Source: Sulfuritalea sp. (GTDB lineage: Bacteria; Pseudomonadota; Gammaproteobacteria; Burkholderiales; Rhodocyclaceae). From it: a DNA stretch of 64,000 bases. Positions 27,129-35,427 of the stretch are shown piece by piece (position 1 is the first letter of the stretch; each line of letters begins with the position of its first letter). The DNA is taken from the NCBI RefSeq assembly GCF_017302275.1, contig NZ_JAFLDR010000004.1:62001-126000 (forward strand), in the 5' to 3' direction. The notes beneath the pieces are model-generated. The model had not been told where the DNA came from and did not search any database. It worked only from the letters and a program-made list of their open reading frames with translations. Position numbers and translations under genes: made by a program.

Positions 27129-29870
27129 TCAGTCGCGCTTGGTTTCCACCATCTGCAATGGTTCGCTGACGATGGTCGCGGCCGGTTTCGGCTTGCGGCC
27201 GAGAGGCTGCACCGGTGCGAAGTTGTCAGCCGCCGGGGCGCTGTGGCTGGTTTCGATCATCACCAGGCCGACTTGTTGCAGCGATTCCTTGATGTCGGCC
27301 GCGGCGGGTGCCGGCGGAACGATGATCGGATCGGCCGCCGGCGCCGGCGCAACCGCGACGGCGACCGTTGCCGGGATGGCAACCGGCTGCGGCGCGGGTT
27401 CGACGGCGACCGGTTCCGCCACTTCGACTGCTTCCACGGCGGCTGGGACGACGGTTTCCATGATTGCCGCTTCGATCGGGGCGGGAATCTCGGTCAAGGC
27501 GACGGGAACCGGCTCGGCGGCGGGTATCGGCGCCATGATCGGGGCCGTGGCCTCGACGGTGACGGCAGGTGCGGTGTATGCTTCCGTGTCCCCGGCCGGG
27601 AGGGCTGCGCCAACGTCGCCGGCGACAACTCCGGCGGCAACTTCGGGCGCGCTGCCTTCCTCGCTGCGGCCACGGCCGCGGCCGCGGCCGCGGTTGCGGC
27701 GCCCGCTACGGGCCTCGCCGTCGGCAGGGGCGGAATCCCCAACAGTCGGCGCCGGCGCCACGGCGTTTTGCATGCCATTTGCGTCGTTGCGCGGCTGGCG
27801 TGGCTCACGCGGTTCCCTCGGCTCGCGGCCTTCCTTGGGCTCACGTGGCGGACGTGGCTCACGTGCTTCCCTGGGTTCACGGACCTCGCGTGGTTCCCGA
27901 ACTTCGCGCGGCTCGCGAGCCTCCCGCGGTTCGCGCGGCTTGCGGTTGCCCGCATCGCCTTGCTCGTCGCGCTTTGCCGCCAGGCGTGGCGTTTGCTCCA
28001 TCTTTTCCTTGCGCTCGCCGTTTTCGCGGTTGTCACGTCCGTCGCGTCGATTGTTGCGATCGCGTCCGCCCCGTCCGCCATCACGGTTGCGATCGCGATT
28101 GCCCTCGCGGCGAGGCGCCCGCTCGGTCTTCTCTTCACTGACCACGGGGGCTTCCACCTTCGGACCGCCGGTGAATATCGACAATAGCTTGCTGAAGAAG
28201 CCAGGCTGGCTCACTGGTACGGGCGGCGTGGCGGGCTTGGGTTCGACGATGGGTGCCGGCTGGTCGGGGGTGATGCCCTTGACCGCGGCTTCGATCCTGG
28301 CGGGCTTGGCTTCGGCGTTGGCCGAGGGCGGCTGATAGTTCTCTTCGATGGGCTTTTCGGCCATCTGGTAGCTGGCCAGTGCCATGCCTTCGGCATTGAG
28401 CTGGTCGTGGCGCAGGCGGACGATCTCGTGGGCCGGAGTTTCCAGGTGGCGATTCGGCACGATGACCAGATTGACGCGGTGACGCATCTCGATGCGCGAG
28501 ATATCCACGCGCTTCTCGTTGAGCAGGAAGGTGGCGACGTCCACCGGAACCTGACAGTGCAGGGCGCCGGTGTTTTCCTTCATCGCCTCTTCCTCGAGGA
28601 TGCGCAGGATGTGCAGCGCGGCGGATTCGGTGCTGCGGATGTGGCCAGTGCCGGTGCAGCGCGGGCAGGTGATGTAACTGGTCTCGGCGAGCGCCGGGCG
28701 CAGGCGCTGGCGGCTGAGTTCGAGCAGGCCGAAACGGCTGATCTTGCCGGTCTGGACGCGGGCGCGGTCGTGACGCAAGGCATCGCGCAGGCGATTCTCG
28801 ACCTCGCGCTGGTTCTTGGTCGATTCCATGTCGATGAAGTCGATCACGATCAGGCCACCGAGGTCGCGCAGGCGCAGTTGGCGGGCGATTTCGTCGGCGG
28901 CTTCGCAGTTGGTGCGGAAGGCGGTTTCCTCGATGTCGCTGCCCTTGGTGGCGCGGCCCGAGTTGACGTCGACCGAGACCAGGGCCTCGGTGTGGTCGAT
29001 GACGATGGCGCCGCCGGAGGGCAGGGTGACTTGCCGCGAATAGGCGGATTCGATCTGGTGTTCGATCTGGAAACGCGAGAACAGCGGCACGTCGTCGTGG
29101 TAACGCTTGACGCGATTCACCGTACCCGGCATCACGTGCGCCATGAACTGCTGCGCCTGCTCGAAGATGTCGTCGGTGTCGATCAGGATCTCGCCGATCT
29201 CCGCGTGGAAGTAATCGCGGATGGCGCGGATCACCAGGCTGGACTCCTGGTAGATCAGGAAGGCGCCGCTCTGGGCCTTGGCCGCGCCGTCGATTGCGTT
29301 CCACAGCTGGAGCAGGTAATTGAGGTCCCACTGCAGTTCTTCGAGATTGCGGCCAATACCTGCGGTGCGGGCGATGAGGCTGGTGCCGCTGGGTACCACC
29401 AGTTGGTCCATCACTTCGCGCAGTTCCTGGCGGTCTTCGCCCTCGACGCGGCGCGAGACGCCACCGCCGCGCGGATTGTTGGGCATCAGCACCAGGTAAC
29501 GGCCGGCCAGCGATACGTAGGTGGTCAGTGCCGCGCCTTTGTTGCCGCGCTCGTCCTTTTCGACCTGGACGATCAGTTCCTGGCCGTTGCTGAGGGCGTC
29601 CTGGATACGCGCCTTGCCGGGGTCGACGCCGGGCTTGAAATAGTTGCGGGAAATTTCCTTGAACGGCAGGAAGCCGTGGCGCTCGGCGCCATAGTCCACG
29701 AAGGCGGCTTCGAGGCTGGGCTCGATGCGTGTGATGACTGCCTTGTAGATGTTGCTCTTGCGCTGTTCCTTGTTGGCCGATTCGATGTCGAGGTCAATCA
29801 GTTTCTGACCATCGACGATCGCAACGCGGAGTTCCTCGGCCTGCGTCGCATTGAAAAGCATGCGTTTCAT
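27129..29870 (-). CDS. rne: Ribonuclease E
   Basis: This endonuclease is the core of the RNA degradosome and processes mRNA, rRNA and tRNA. It has 913 residues. The N-terminal catalytic half contains an S1 domain (about 36-120), catalytic D301 and D344, and the Zn-link Cys pair C402/C405 (CPRCTGTG), all at nearly the numbering of the E. coli enzyme. The C-terminal half (from about 530) is disordered: a GFFSKLLSIF membrane-targeting-like helix, an Arg/Asp/Asn-rich RNA-binding stretch, a tandem REPRE-type repeat, an Arg/Gly box and an Ala/Pro/Val-rich tail. The ATG at 29870 is preceded by GGGAGC. A dispersed repeat copy encodes part of the tail. Confidence 0.97.
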   Translation of the reverse strand: MKRMLFNATQAEELRVAIVDGQKLIDLDIESANKEQRKSNIYKAVITRIEPSLEAAFVDYGAERHGFLPFKEISRNYFKPGVDPGKARIQDALSNGQELIVQVEKDERGNKGAALTTYVSLAGRYLVLMPNNPRGGGVSRRVEGEDRQELREVMDQLVVPSGTSLIARTAGIGRNLEELQWDLNYLLQLWNAIDGAAKAQSGAFLIYQESSLVIRAIRDYFHAEIGEILIDTDDIFEQAQQFMAHVMPGTVNRVKRYHDDVPLFSRFQIEHQIESAYSRQVTLPSGGAIVIDHTEALVSVDVNSGRATKGSDIEETAFRTNCEAADEIARQLRLRDLGGLIVIDFIDMESTKNQREVENRLRDALRHDRARVQTGKISRFGLLELSRQRLRPALAETSYITCPRCTGTGHIRSTESAALHILRILEEEAMKENTGALHCQVPVDVATFLLNEKRVDISRIEMRHRVNLVIVPNRHLETPAHEIVRLRHDQLNAEGMALASYQMAEKPIEENYQPPSANAEAKPARIEAAVKGITPDQPAPIVEPKPATPPVPVSQPGFFSKLLSIFTGGPKVEAPVVSEEKTERAPRREGNRDRNRDGGRGGRDRNNRRDGRDNRENGERKEKMEQTPRLAAKRDEQGDAGNRKPREPREAREPREVREPREVREPREAREPRPPREPKEGREPREPREPRQPRNDANGMQNAVAPAPTVGDSAPADGEARSGRRNRGRGRGRGRSEEGSAPEVAAGVVAGDVGAALPAGDTEAYTAPAVTVEATAPIMAPIPAAEPVPVALTEIPAPIEAAIMETVVPAAVEAVEVAEPVAVEPAPQPVAIPATVAVAVAPAPAADPIIVPPAPAAADIKESLQQVGLVMIETSHSAPAADNFAPVQPLGRKPKPAATIVSEPLQMVETKRD
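27741..27770 (+). repeat. Dispersed AGTCGG repeat inside rne
   Basis: AACAGTCGGCGCCGGCGCCA followed by CGGCGTTTTG. Antisense to the repeat it encodes NAVAPAPTV in the disordered tail of RNase E. Confidence 0.65.
27790..27950 (-). repeat. Tandem REPRE-coding repeat in rne
   Basis: About 160 bases of degenerate tandem units encode PREPREAREPREVREPREV and onwards, in steps of about five to six codons. DNA units such as CGTGGCTCACG and CGCGGCTCGCG recur. This is an expansion of the Arg-rich RNA-binding region. Confidence 0.7.
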
Positions 29871-30342
29871 GTGTGCTCCCGCGCGCATTCACTGCAGGAG
29901 GGCACGACAAATCGCACACGGCGGGCGTCAGGACGCGGGCAGTGTGTCTCGGGTTTGCGTTTGGCTTGACAGTTTCATGACGCCTTTGTTATCGCGTGGC
30001 AAACGGGGTTGTCGACTTGTCTTCGGTAAAGCGGTCGCTGACTCATGATCAGCGTCCGGCAAACTGTGCCCAACTTTGTGCGTGTGTAGCGCGCAATCAA
30101 GTAGTATCGCTCTTTCGGGCGAGCGAAATACCCTGTGGTTCGCGGCTTGCGTGCCGGTCGGTTTGTGATTCCGACGGCCATCTTGATGGTGCTTACGTAA
30201 GCTTGTCGCCTCTTTGCATACGGTCGCTGGAATGCGAAAGCAAAAGCGGCAACAACATCCCGGAAACCGTGCCACCGACGCCACTTCGGGCCGCCGGGCA
30301 CACCGTCACGGGACGGCTAACCAAGCGGTCAGTATATTGCAA
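29871..30342. other. Divergent regulatory gap between rne and rluC
   Basis: These 472 bases hold no supported gene. It probably carries the long rne leader, which in gammaproteobacteria folds into hairpins that mediate autoregulation by RNase E. A 6-bp hairpin (TCGCTC at 30107-30112, GAGCGA at 30121-30126) and a perfect palindrome GCTTACGTAAGC (30191-30202) are visible. Homology to the known rne leader cannot be judged by eye. Confidence 0.55.
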
Positions 30343-31305
30343 ATGAAGGACTTAAGCAAAGATTCGGTTACATGGCTTGAGGTCGGCGAGGACGCCGAAG
30401 GCCAACGCATCGACAACTTCCTGATGCGCATCGCCAAAGGCGTACCCAAGAGCCATATCTATCGCGTCCTGCACAGCGGCGAGGTTCGGGTCAACAAGGG
30501 TCGCGTTCCCGCCGAATATCGCTTGAAAGTCGGTGACCGCCTGCGGGTGCCGCCCATCCGTACCGCCGAGCGTCCATCCCAGGTCGCTGTTCCCGCACGG
30601 GATTTCGACATCGCATTCGAGGACGAGGCGCTCATCGTGGTGGACAAGCCCTCGGGCGTCGCCGTGCACGGCGGCAGTGGCGTGTCCTTCGGCGTCATCG
30701 AACAATTGCGTCGGGCGCGGCCGCTGGCGAAATTCCTCGAGCTGGCCCATCGGCTGGACCGCGAAACCTCGGGTCTGCTGGTGGTGGCCAAAAAGCGGGC
30801 TGCCCTGACCAGGCTCCATGACATGTTTCGCGACGGCGGAATAAGCAAGCGCTACTTCGCCCTGGTCAAGGGAAGCTGGCGCAACGAACTGCAGCACGTG
30901 CGCCTGCCCTTGCACAAGTATCTGACGGCCGAAGGCGAGCGCCGGGTCAGCGTCAATAAGGAAGGCAAGGCCGCGCATTCCATCGTGCGCCTGGTGGCAC
31001 GCTGGGAGAATTTCAGCCTGGTCGAGGTCGAACTGAAGACCGGCCGTACCCACCAGATTCGGGTTCATCTGGCGCATTTGGGCTTTCCGATCGCTGGCGA
31101 TGACAAGTACGGCGATTTTTCACTCAACAAGGCGTTGCAGAAGACCGGACTGGGCCGCATGTTCCTGCATGCGGCGAAGCTGGCGCTGCCGCACCCGCTC
31201 ACCGGAGCGCCGCTGGAGCTGGAATCGCCGCTGCCCGAGGAGCTGCGCGCCTTCGTCGAAAAACTGGACAGGAATGAAACGGGAACGTATGGCCAAACGC
31301 TTTGA
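30343..31305 (+). CDS. rluC: 23S rRNA pseudouridine synthase RluC
   Basis: The enzyme makes pseudouridines at 955, 2504 and 2580 of 23S rRNA (E. coli numbering). It has 320 residues. An N-terminal S4 RNA-binding domain (about 18-78, IDNFLMRIAKGVPKSHIYRVL) is followed by the catalytic domain with the active aspartate D139 in AHRLDRETSG, plus RYFALVKG and GRTHQIRVHLAHLGFPIAGD. The ATG at 30343 is the family start; sequence upstream belongs to the promoter region. Divergence from rne is also seen in E. coli. Confidence 0.95.
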   Translation: MKDLSKDSVTWLEVGEDAEGQRIDNFLMRIAKGVPKSHIYRVLHSGEVRVNKGRVPAEYRLKVGDRLRVPPIRTAERPSQVAVPARDFDIAFEDEALIVVDKPSGVAVHGGSGVSFGVIEQLRRARPLAKFLELAHRLDRETSGLLVVAKKRAALTRLHDMFRDGGISKRYFALVKGSWRNELQHVRLPLHKYLTAEGERRVSVNKEGKAAHSIVRLVARWENFSLVEVELKTGRTHQIRVHLAHLGFPIAGDDKYGDFSLNKALQKTGLGRMFLHAAKLALPHPLTGAPLELESPLPEELRAFVEKLDRNETGTYGQTL

Positions 31306-31945
31306 ATTGATCGTCTTCGACTGGGACGGCACCCTGATGGATTCCACCGGCGCCATTGTTGCCAGCATCAAGGCGGCGGCGCGGGATCTCGGCCTGGAGC
31401 CGCCCTCTGACGAGCGCGCCAACCACATCATCGGGCTTGGCCTGATCGATGCCCTGCGCCATGCCCTGCCCGATCTGCCGCGCGAACTCTATCAGGATGT
31501 GGCGCTGCGCTACCGCCAGCACTACATGGCGCGGGACCATGAACTCCTTCTGTTCGACGGTGTCGAGGGATTGATCGATGAGCTGGCCGATGCGGGTTAC
31601 ATGCTCGCCGTCGCCACCGGCAAGACGCGCAAGGGACTCGATCGTGCCTTCGAGGTCAGCGGGCTGGGTTCTCGGTTCCATGCGTCGCGCTGTGCCGATG
31701 AGTGCCATTCCAAGCCGCATCCGCAGATGCTCGAACAGCTGATGGACGAGTTCGGCGTGGCGCCGGGGGCCACATTGATGATCGGCGATACCACGCATGA
31801 CCTGCTGATGGCGAGGAACGCCGGGGTTCCCGCGCTGGGGGTTGCTTACGGCGCACATCCGCGCGAAAGCCTGGAGGCGCAAGCTCCGCTTTTTTGTGCG
31901 GCCGACGTGGCCGAACTGGCGGGTTGGCTGCGGCAACAGGCTTGA
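31289..31945 (+). CDS. HAD-superfamily phosphatase (Gph-like)
   Basis: The protein has 218 residues with HAD motif I VFDWDGTLMDST (D11, D13), motif II around VATGKTRKG and motif IV GDTTHDLLMARNAG. A helical cap lies between motifs I and II, as in phosphoglycolate phosphatase-like subfamily IA. The substrate is uncertain. In many betaproteobacteria such a gene follows rluC, here with a 17-base overlap. An ATG five codons earlier is possible, but 31289 has GGGA at a workable distance. Confidence 0.88.
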   Translation: MAKRFELIVFDWDGTLMDSTGAIVASIKAAARDLGLEPPSDERANHIIGLGLIDALRHALPDLPRELYQDVALRYRQHYMARDHELLLFDGVEGLIDELADAGYMLAVATGKTRKGLDRAFEVSGLGSRFHASRCADECHSKPHPQMLEQLMDEFGVAPGATLMIGDTTHDLLMARNAGVPALGVAYGAHPRESLEAQAPLFCAADVAELAGWLRQQA

Positions 31946-32313
31946 ACCCGGATCGGCGCCTGCTTTGCGCCAGCGACGACCTGGTGGAGGGCGGCCGCGG
32001 TCTGCGTTTTATGGTGGATCGGCACGGTCACAGCGAGCCGGCATTCGCGGTTCGTTTTCGCGGCGAAGCGCGGGCCTATCTGAACCGGTGCGGCCATGTG
32101 CCGGTCGAACTCGACTGGCAGCAAGGCGAGTTCTTCGATCATTCAGGCTTATACTTGATTTGCGCCACGCATGGCGCGCTCTATGCGCCGGAATCAGGGC
32201 GTTGTCTGGGGGGCCGCTGCAACGGAAAGGGTCTGATCGCATTGGCTGTGGTCGAAGACGGCGGGCAAATCTATTTGGTTGAGGAAGGCGGAGAACGTGT
32301 CGGACAGCAATGA
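31942..32313 (+). CDS. Rieske 2Fe-2S protein
   Basis: The protein has 123 residues. The cluster ligands C50/H52 (NRCGHVPVELDW) and C74/H77 (CATHGALYAPESGRCLGG) form the Rieske pattern C-x-H ... C-x2-H. It resembles small ferredoxin-like Rieske proteins without an oxygenase domain. The electron partner is unknown. The TTG at 31942 overlaps the phosphatase stop (TTGA) and is chosen because a longer frame adds no family sequence. Its end overlaps the next gene. Confidence 0.85.
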   Translation: MNPDRRLLCASDDLVEGGRGLRFMVDRHGHSEPAFAVRFRGEARAYLNRCGHVPVELDWQQGEFFDHSGLYLICATHGALYAPESGRCLGGRCNGKGLIALAVVEDGGQIYLVEEGGERVGQQ

Positions 32314-33241
32314 TCAGCAGTGGGAGCGCAAGGTACTCGAGAAGCTGGCAATGGAGGCGCTCGCGGAGCAGCGGCGCGGGCGTCGCTGGGGCATTTTTTT
32401 CAAGTTGCTTGGATTCTCCTACCTGGTGGTGCTGCTGGGCATTGCGATGGATTGGGGGCGCGGTGACGGGATTGCGGAGGGGTCGAAGTTCACCGCCCTG
32501 GTCAATCTCGACGGGGTCATCAAAGCCAGGGGTGATGCGAATGCCGAGCACGTGATCAGCGCCCTGCAGGCCGCGTTCGAGGACAAGCACACGGCAGGCG
32601 TGATCCTGCGCATCAACAGCCCCGGTGGCAGCCCGGTCCAGTCGGGCATCATCAACGACGAGATTCGGCGCCTGCGCGCCAAGCATCCCGAGATTCCCCT
32701 GCATGCGGTCGTCGAGGACGTCTGCGCTTCCGGCGGCTATTACGTCGCCGCGGCCGCGGACAAGATCTTCGTGGACAAGGCCAGCATCGTCGGTTCGATC
32801 GGCGTGCTGATGGACGGCTTCGGTTTCACCGGCACGATGGACAAACTCGGCGTCGAGCGACGCCTGCTGACAGCTGGCGAAAGCAAGGGGTTCCTCGATC
32901 CATTTTCACCGCAGAACGAGAGCCATAAGGATCATGCGAAGCAGATGCTGGGCGAGGTTCACCAGCAATTCATCGACGTGGTCAGGAAGGGCCGCGGCAA
33001 GCGGCTCAAGGAAACGCCCGACATGTTTTCCGGACTGATGTGGAGCGGTGCCAGGAGCATCGAGCTGGGCTTGGCCGATGGCTACGGCACGGTCGAAAGC
33101 GTGGCGCGCGATGTGTTCAAGGCCAGCGACGTTCGCGATTTCAGCGTGAAGCAGAATTTCGCCGAGAAGTTCGCCAAGCAGTTCGGCGCCGACATGGCCG
33201 AAGGCATGGCCAACGTGCTGACGCGGATTACGTTGCGCTGA
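32297..33241 (+). CDS. Signal peptide peptidase, S49 family (SppA-like)
   Basis: The protein has 314 residues, with one N-terminal transmembrane helix (about 36-52). The protease domain follows with INSPGGSPVQS, nucleophile S145 in CASGGYYVAA and the probable base K196 in GESKGFLDPF, giving the Ser/Lys dyad of short SppA proteins that degrade leftover signal peptides. A GTG start at 32297 with GAGGAAGG upstream fits; a TTG six codons earlier is an alternative. It overlaps the Rieske gene by 17 bases and the convergent ppk by 14. Confidence 0.9.
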   Translation: MSDSNDQQWERKVLEKLAMEALAEQRRGRRWGIFFKLLGFSYLVVLLGIAMDWGRGDGIAEGSKFTALVNLDGVIKARGDANAEHVISALQAAFEDKHTAGVILRINSPGGSPVQSGIINDEIRRLRAKHPEIPLHAVVEDVCASGGYYVAAAADKIFVDKASIVGSIGVLMDGFGFTGTMDKLGVERRLLTAGESKGFLDPFSPQNESHKDHAKQMLGEVHQQFIDVVRKGRGKRLKETPDMFSGLMWSGARSIELGLADGYGTVESVARDVFKASDVRDFSVKQNFAEKFAKQFGADMAEGMANVLTRITLR

Positions 33242-35312
33242 CGACGCCGACACCCATGTCGGCCAGCAGGAGTTCCTGTGCGCTGACGCGTTTGCGTCGA
33301 GCCGGCTTGATCCGGTACTCGCCCGTTCCGTTCATTTCCCAGGCCTGGCAGTTGTCGGCCAGGTAGGACTTCAGGCCTTCCTTCAGCACGCGGCGCTTGA
33401 GCTTCGGGTCCAGGACCGGAAAGCTGATCTCTATGCGGCGGAAAAAGTTGCGTTCCATCCAGTCGGCGCTGGACAGATAGATGTCCTGCCTGCCGCCGCC
33501 GTGAAAATAGAAAATGCGGTGGTGTTCGAGGAAGCGGCCGATCACGGAGCGCACCCGGATGTTTTCCGACAGACCCTTGACGCCGGGGCGCAGCGAACAG
33601 ACGCCACGCACGATAAGGTCGATGGTGACTCCCGCAGCGCTGGCGTCGTAGAGCGCTTCGATGATCTCCGGTTCGAGCAGGGAGTTCATTTTTGCGATGA
33701 TGCGTGCTGGATGGCCAGCGCGGGCGGCGTCGATTTCGCCCCGGATCGCCTCGAGCATTCTTGGGTGCAATGAGAACGGCGCCTGCCATAGGTGCTTCAG
33801 GGCAGTGGCCTTGCCCAGACCGGTGAGTTGTTTGAATACCTCGTTCACGTCGTCGCCGATTTCCGTGTTGGCGGTCAGCAAGCCGAAGTCGGTGTAGAAG
33901 CGCGTGGTGCGCGGATGGTAGTTGCCCGTACCGAGGTGAATGTAGCGGCGATAGCCGTGATCCTCGCGGCGCAGCACCATCAGCATCTTGGCATGCGTCT
34001 TGTAGCCGACTACTCCGTACACCACGTGCGCGCCCACCTGCTCGAGACGGGCGGCGATCGACAGGTTGGCTTCCTCGTCGAAGCGCGCCATGAGTTCGAC
34101 CACCACGGTGACTTCCTTGCCTTTTTCCGCGGCGCGCAGCAGGTGTTCCATCAGCACCGAGTCGGTACCGGTGCGGTAAACGGTCATCTTGATCGCGACC
34201 ACCTGAGGGTCGTCGGCCGCCTGCTGCAGCAACTGGATCACCGGGCTGAATGACTGGAACGGGTGGTGCATCAGGATGTCGTGCTTGCGGATGCTGGCAA
34301 AAATGTCGTAGCGCTTGGCCAACACTTTCGGCAGTCCGGGCTGGAACGGCGGATACATCAGGTCCGGTCGATCGACCTGGTCGGGGACCGACATCAGGCG
34401 CACCAGGTTGACGATGCCCGGTACGCGGTACAGGTCACTGCGTTCGAGGTCGAACTGCTGCAGCAGGAACTCGGTCATGACCTCGGAGCAGTTGTCGGCT
34501 ACCTCGAGGCGCACGGCATCACCGAAGTGGCGCTGCGGCAATTCGCCCTGCAGCGCAATACGCAGGTTCTTGACCTCCTCGTCATCGACGAACAGGTCGG
34601 AATTGCGCGTGACGCGGAACTGATAGCAGCCGAGCACGTTCATGCCGGCGAACAATTCGTCGACATATTCGTGCATCACCGACGAGAGGAAGACGAAACC
34701 ATAGTCGAAGCCGCAAAGGTCCTTCGGCAACTGGATCACGCGGGGCAGGGCGCGCGGCGCCTGCACGATGGCGGCGCCGGAGTTGCGGCCGAAGGCATCG
34801 GTGCCTTCCAGTTCGATGGCGAAGTTGAGGCTCTTGTTCAGGACCCGTGGAAAGGGATGCGAGGGGTCCAGCCCGATCGGAGTCAGCACCGGCATCACTT
34901 CCCTGCGGAAGTATTCACGTATCCAAATGCGCTGTTCGTCGTTCCACAGGCTGCGGCGGACGAAGGCTATGCCCTCGGCAGCCAGAGCCGGCAGGATTTC
35001 GTCATTGAGCAGCACGTACTGCTCCGCGATCAGCGCGTGTGCCTGTTCCGTGACGCGCCGGAACACGTCATGCGCCGGAAGGCCGTCGGCGCTCGCGGTG
35101 TGGCTCGCCAGCTTGATCTGCTCCTTGAGGCCGGCAACGCGGATTTCGAAAAACTCGTCGAGGTTGGAGGAGACGATGCACAAGAAGCGCAAACGCTCCA
35201 GCAAGGGTACGCGATCGTCGGCGGCCTGGGCCAGCACGCGCCGATTGAACGCCAGCAGCGATAGCTCGCGATTCAGGAAATGTTCGTTGGCAAAGCGGCG
35301 CGCGGTCGACAT
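33228..35312 (-). CDS. ppk: Polyphosphate kinase 1
   Basis: The enzyme reversibly builds long-chain polyphosphate from ATP. It has 694 residues. The N-terminal FLNRELSLLAFNRRVL, the autophosphorylated H440 in YKTHAKM, the conserved RRYIHLGTGNYHPRTTRFYTD and C-terminal RGVCSLRPGVKGLSENI with SVIGRFLEHHRI are all diagnostic of PPK1. The length is standard. It is divergent from ppx across 115 bases, so synthesis and degradation genes share a control region. Its last codons overlap the sppA-like gene on the other strand. Confidence 0.97.
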   Translation of the reverse strand: MSTARRFANEHFLNRELSLLAFNRRVLAQAADDRVPLLERLRFLCIVSSNLDEFFEIRVAGLKEQIKLASHTASADGLPAHDVFRRVTEQAHALIAEQYVLLNDEILPALAAEGIAFVRRSLWNDEQRIWIREYFRREVMPVLTPIGLDPSHPFPRVLNKSLNFAIELEGTDAFGRNSGAAIVQAPRALPRVIQLPKDLCGFDYGFVFLSSVMHEYVDELFAGMNVLGCYQFRVTRNSDLFVDDEEVKNLRIALQGELPQRHFGDAVRLEVADNCSEVMTEFLLQQFDLERSDLYRVPGIVNLVRLMSVPDQVDRPDLMYPPFQPGLPKVLAKRYDIFASIRKHDILMHHPFQSFSPVIQLLQQAADDPQVVAIKMTVYRTGTDSVLMEHLLRAAEKGKEVTVVVELMARFDEEANLSIAARLEQVGAHVVYGVVGYKTHAKMLMVLRREDHGYRRYIHLGTGNYHPRTTRFYTDFGLLTANTEIGDDVNEVFKQLTGLGKATALKHLWQAPFSLHPRMLEAIRGEIDAARAGHPARIIAKMNSLLEPEIIEALYDASAAGVTIDLIVRGVCSLRPGVKGLSENIRVRSVIGRFLEHHRIFYFHGGGRQDIYLSSADWMERNFFRRIEISFPVLDPKLKRRVLKEGLKSYLADNCQAWEMNGTGEYRIKPARRKRVSAQELLLADMGVGVVSAT

Positions 35313-35427
35313 TGGAAGAAGTTGTGGTTATGGGGGGCGGAAGCGGGAATTCTACCGGGGCAGGGAGCAGCAAATATTACAGTCATGTAGCGACGGACGG
35401 GAATCCGCGAATCGGTAGAATTGGATC

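Noticed and set aside
35313-35427. Possible Pho box between ppk and ppx
   Set aside because: Only one weak half-site (CAGTCATGTAG) is seen, without the second direct repeat.
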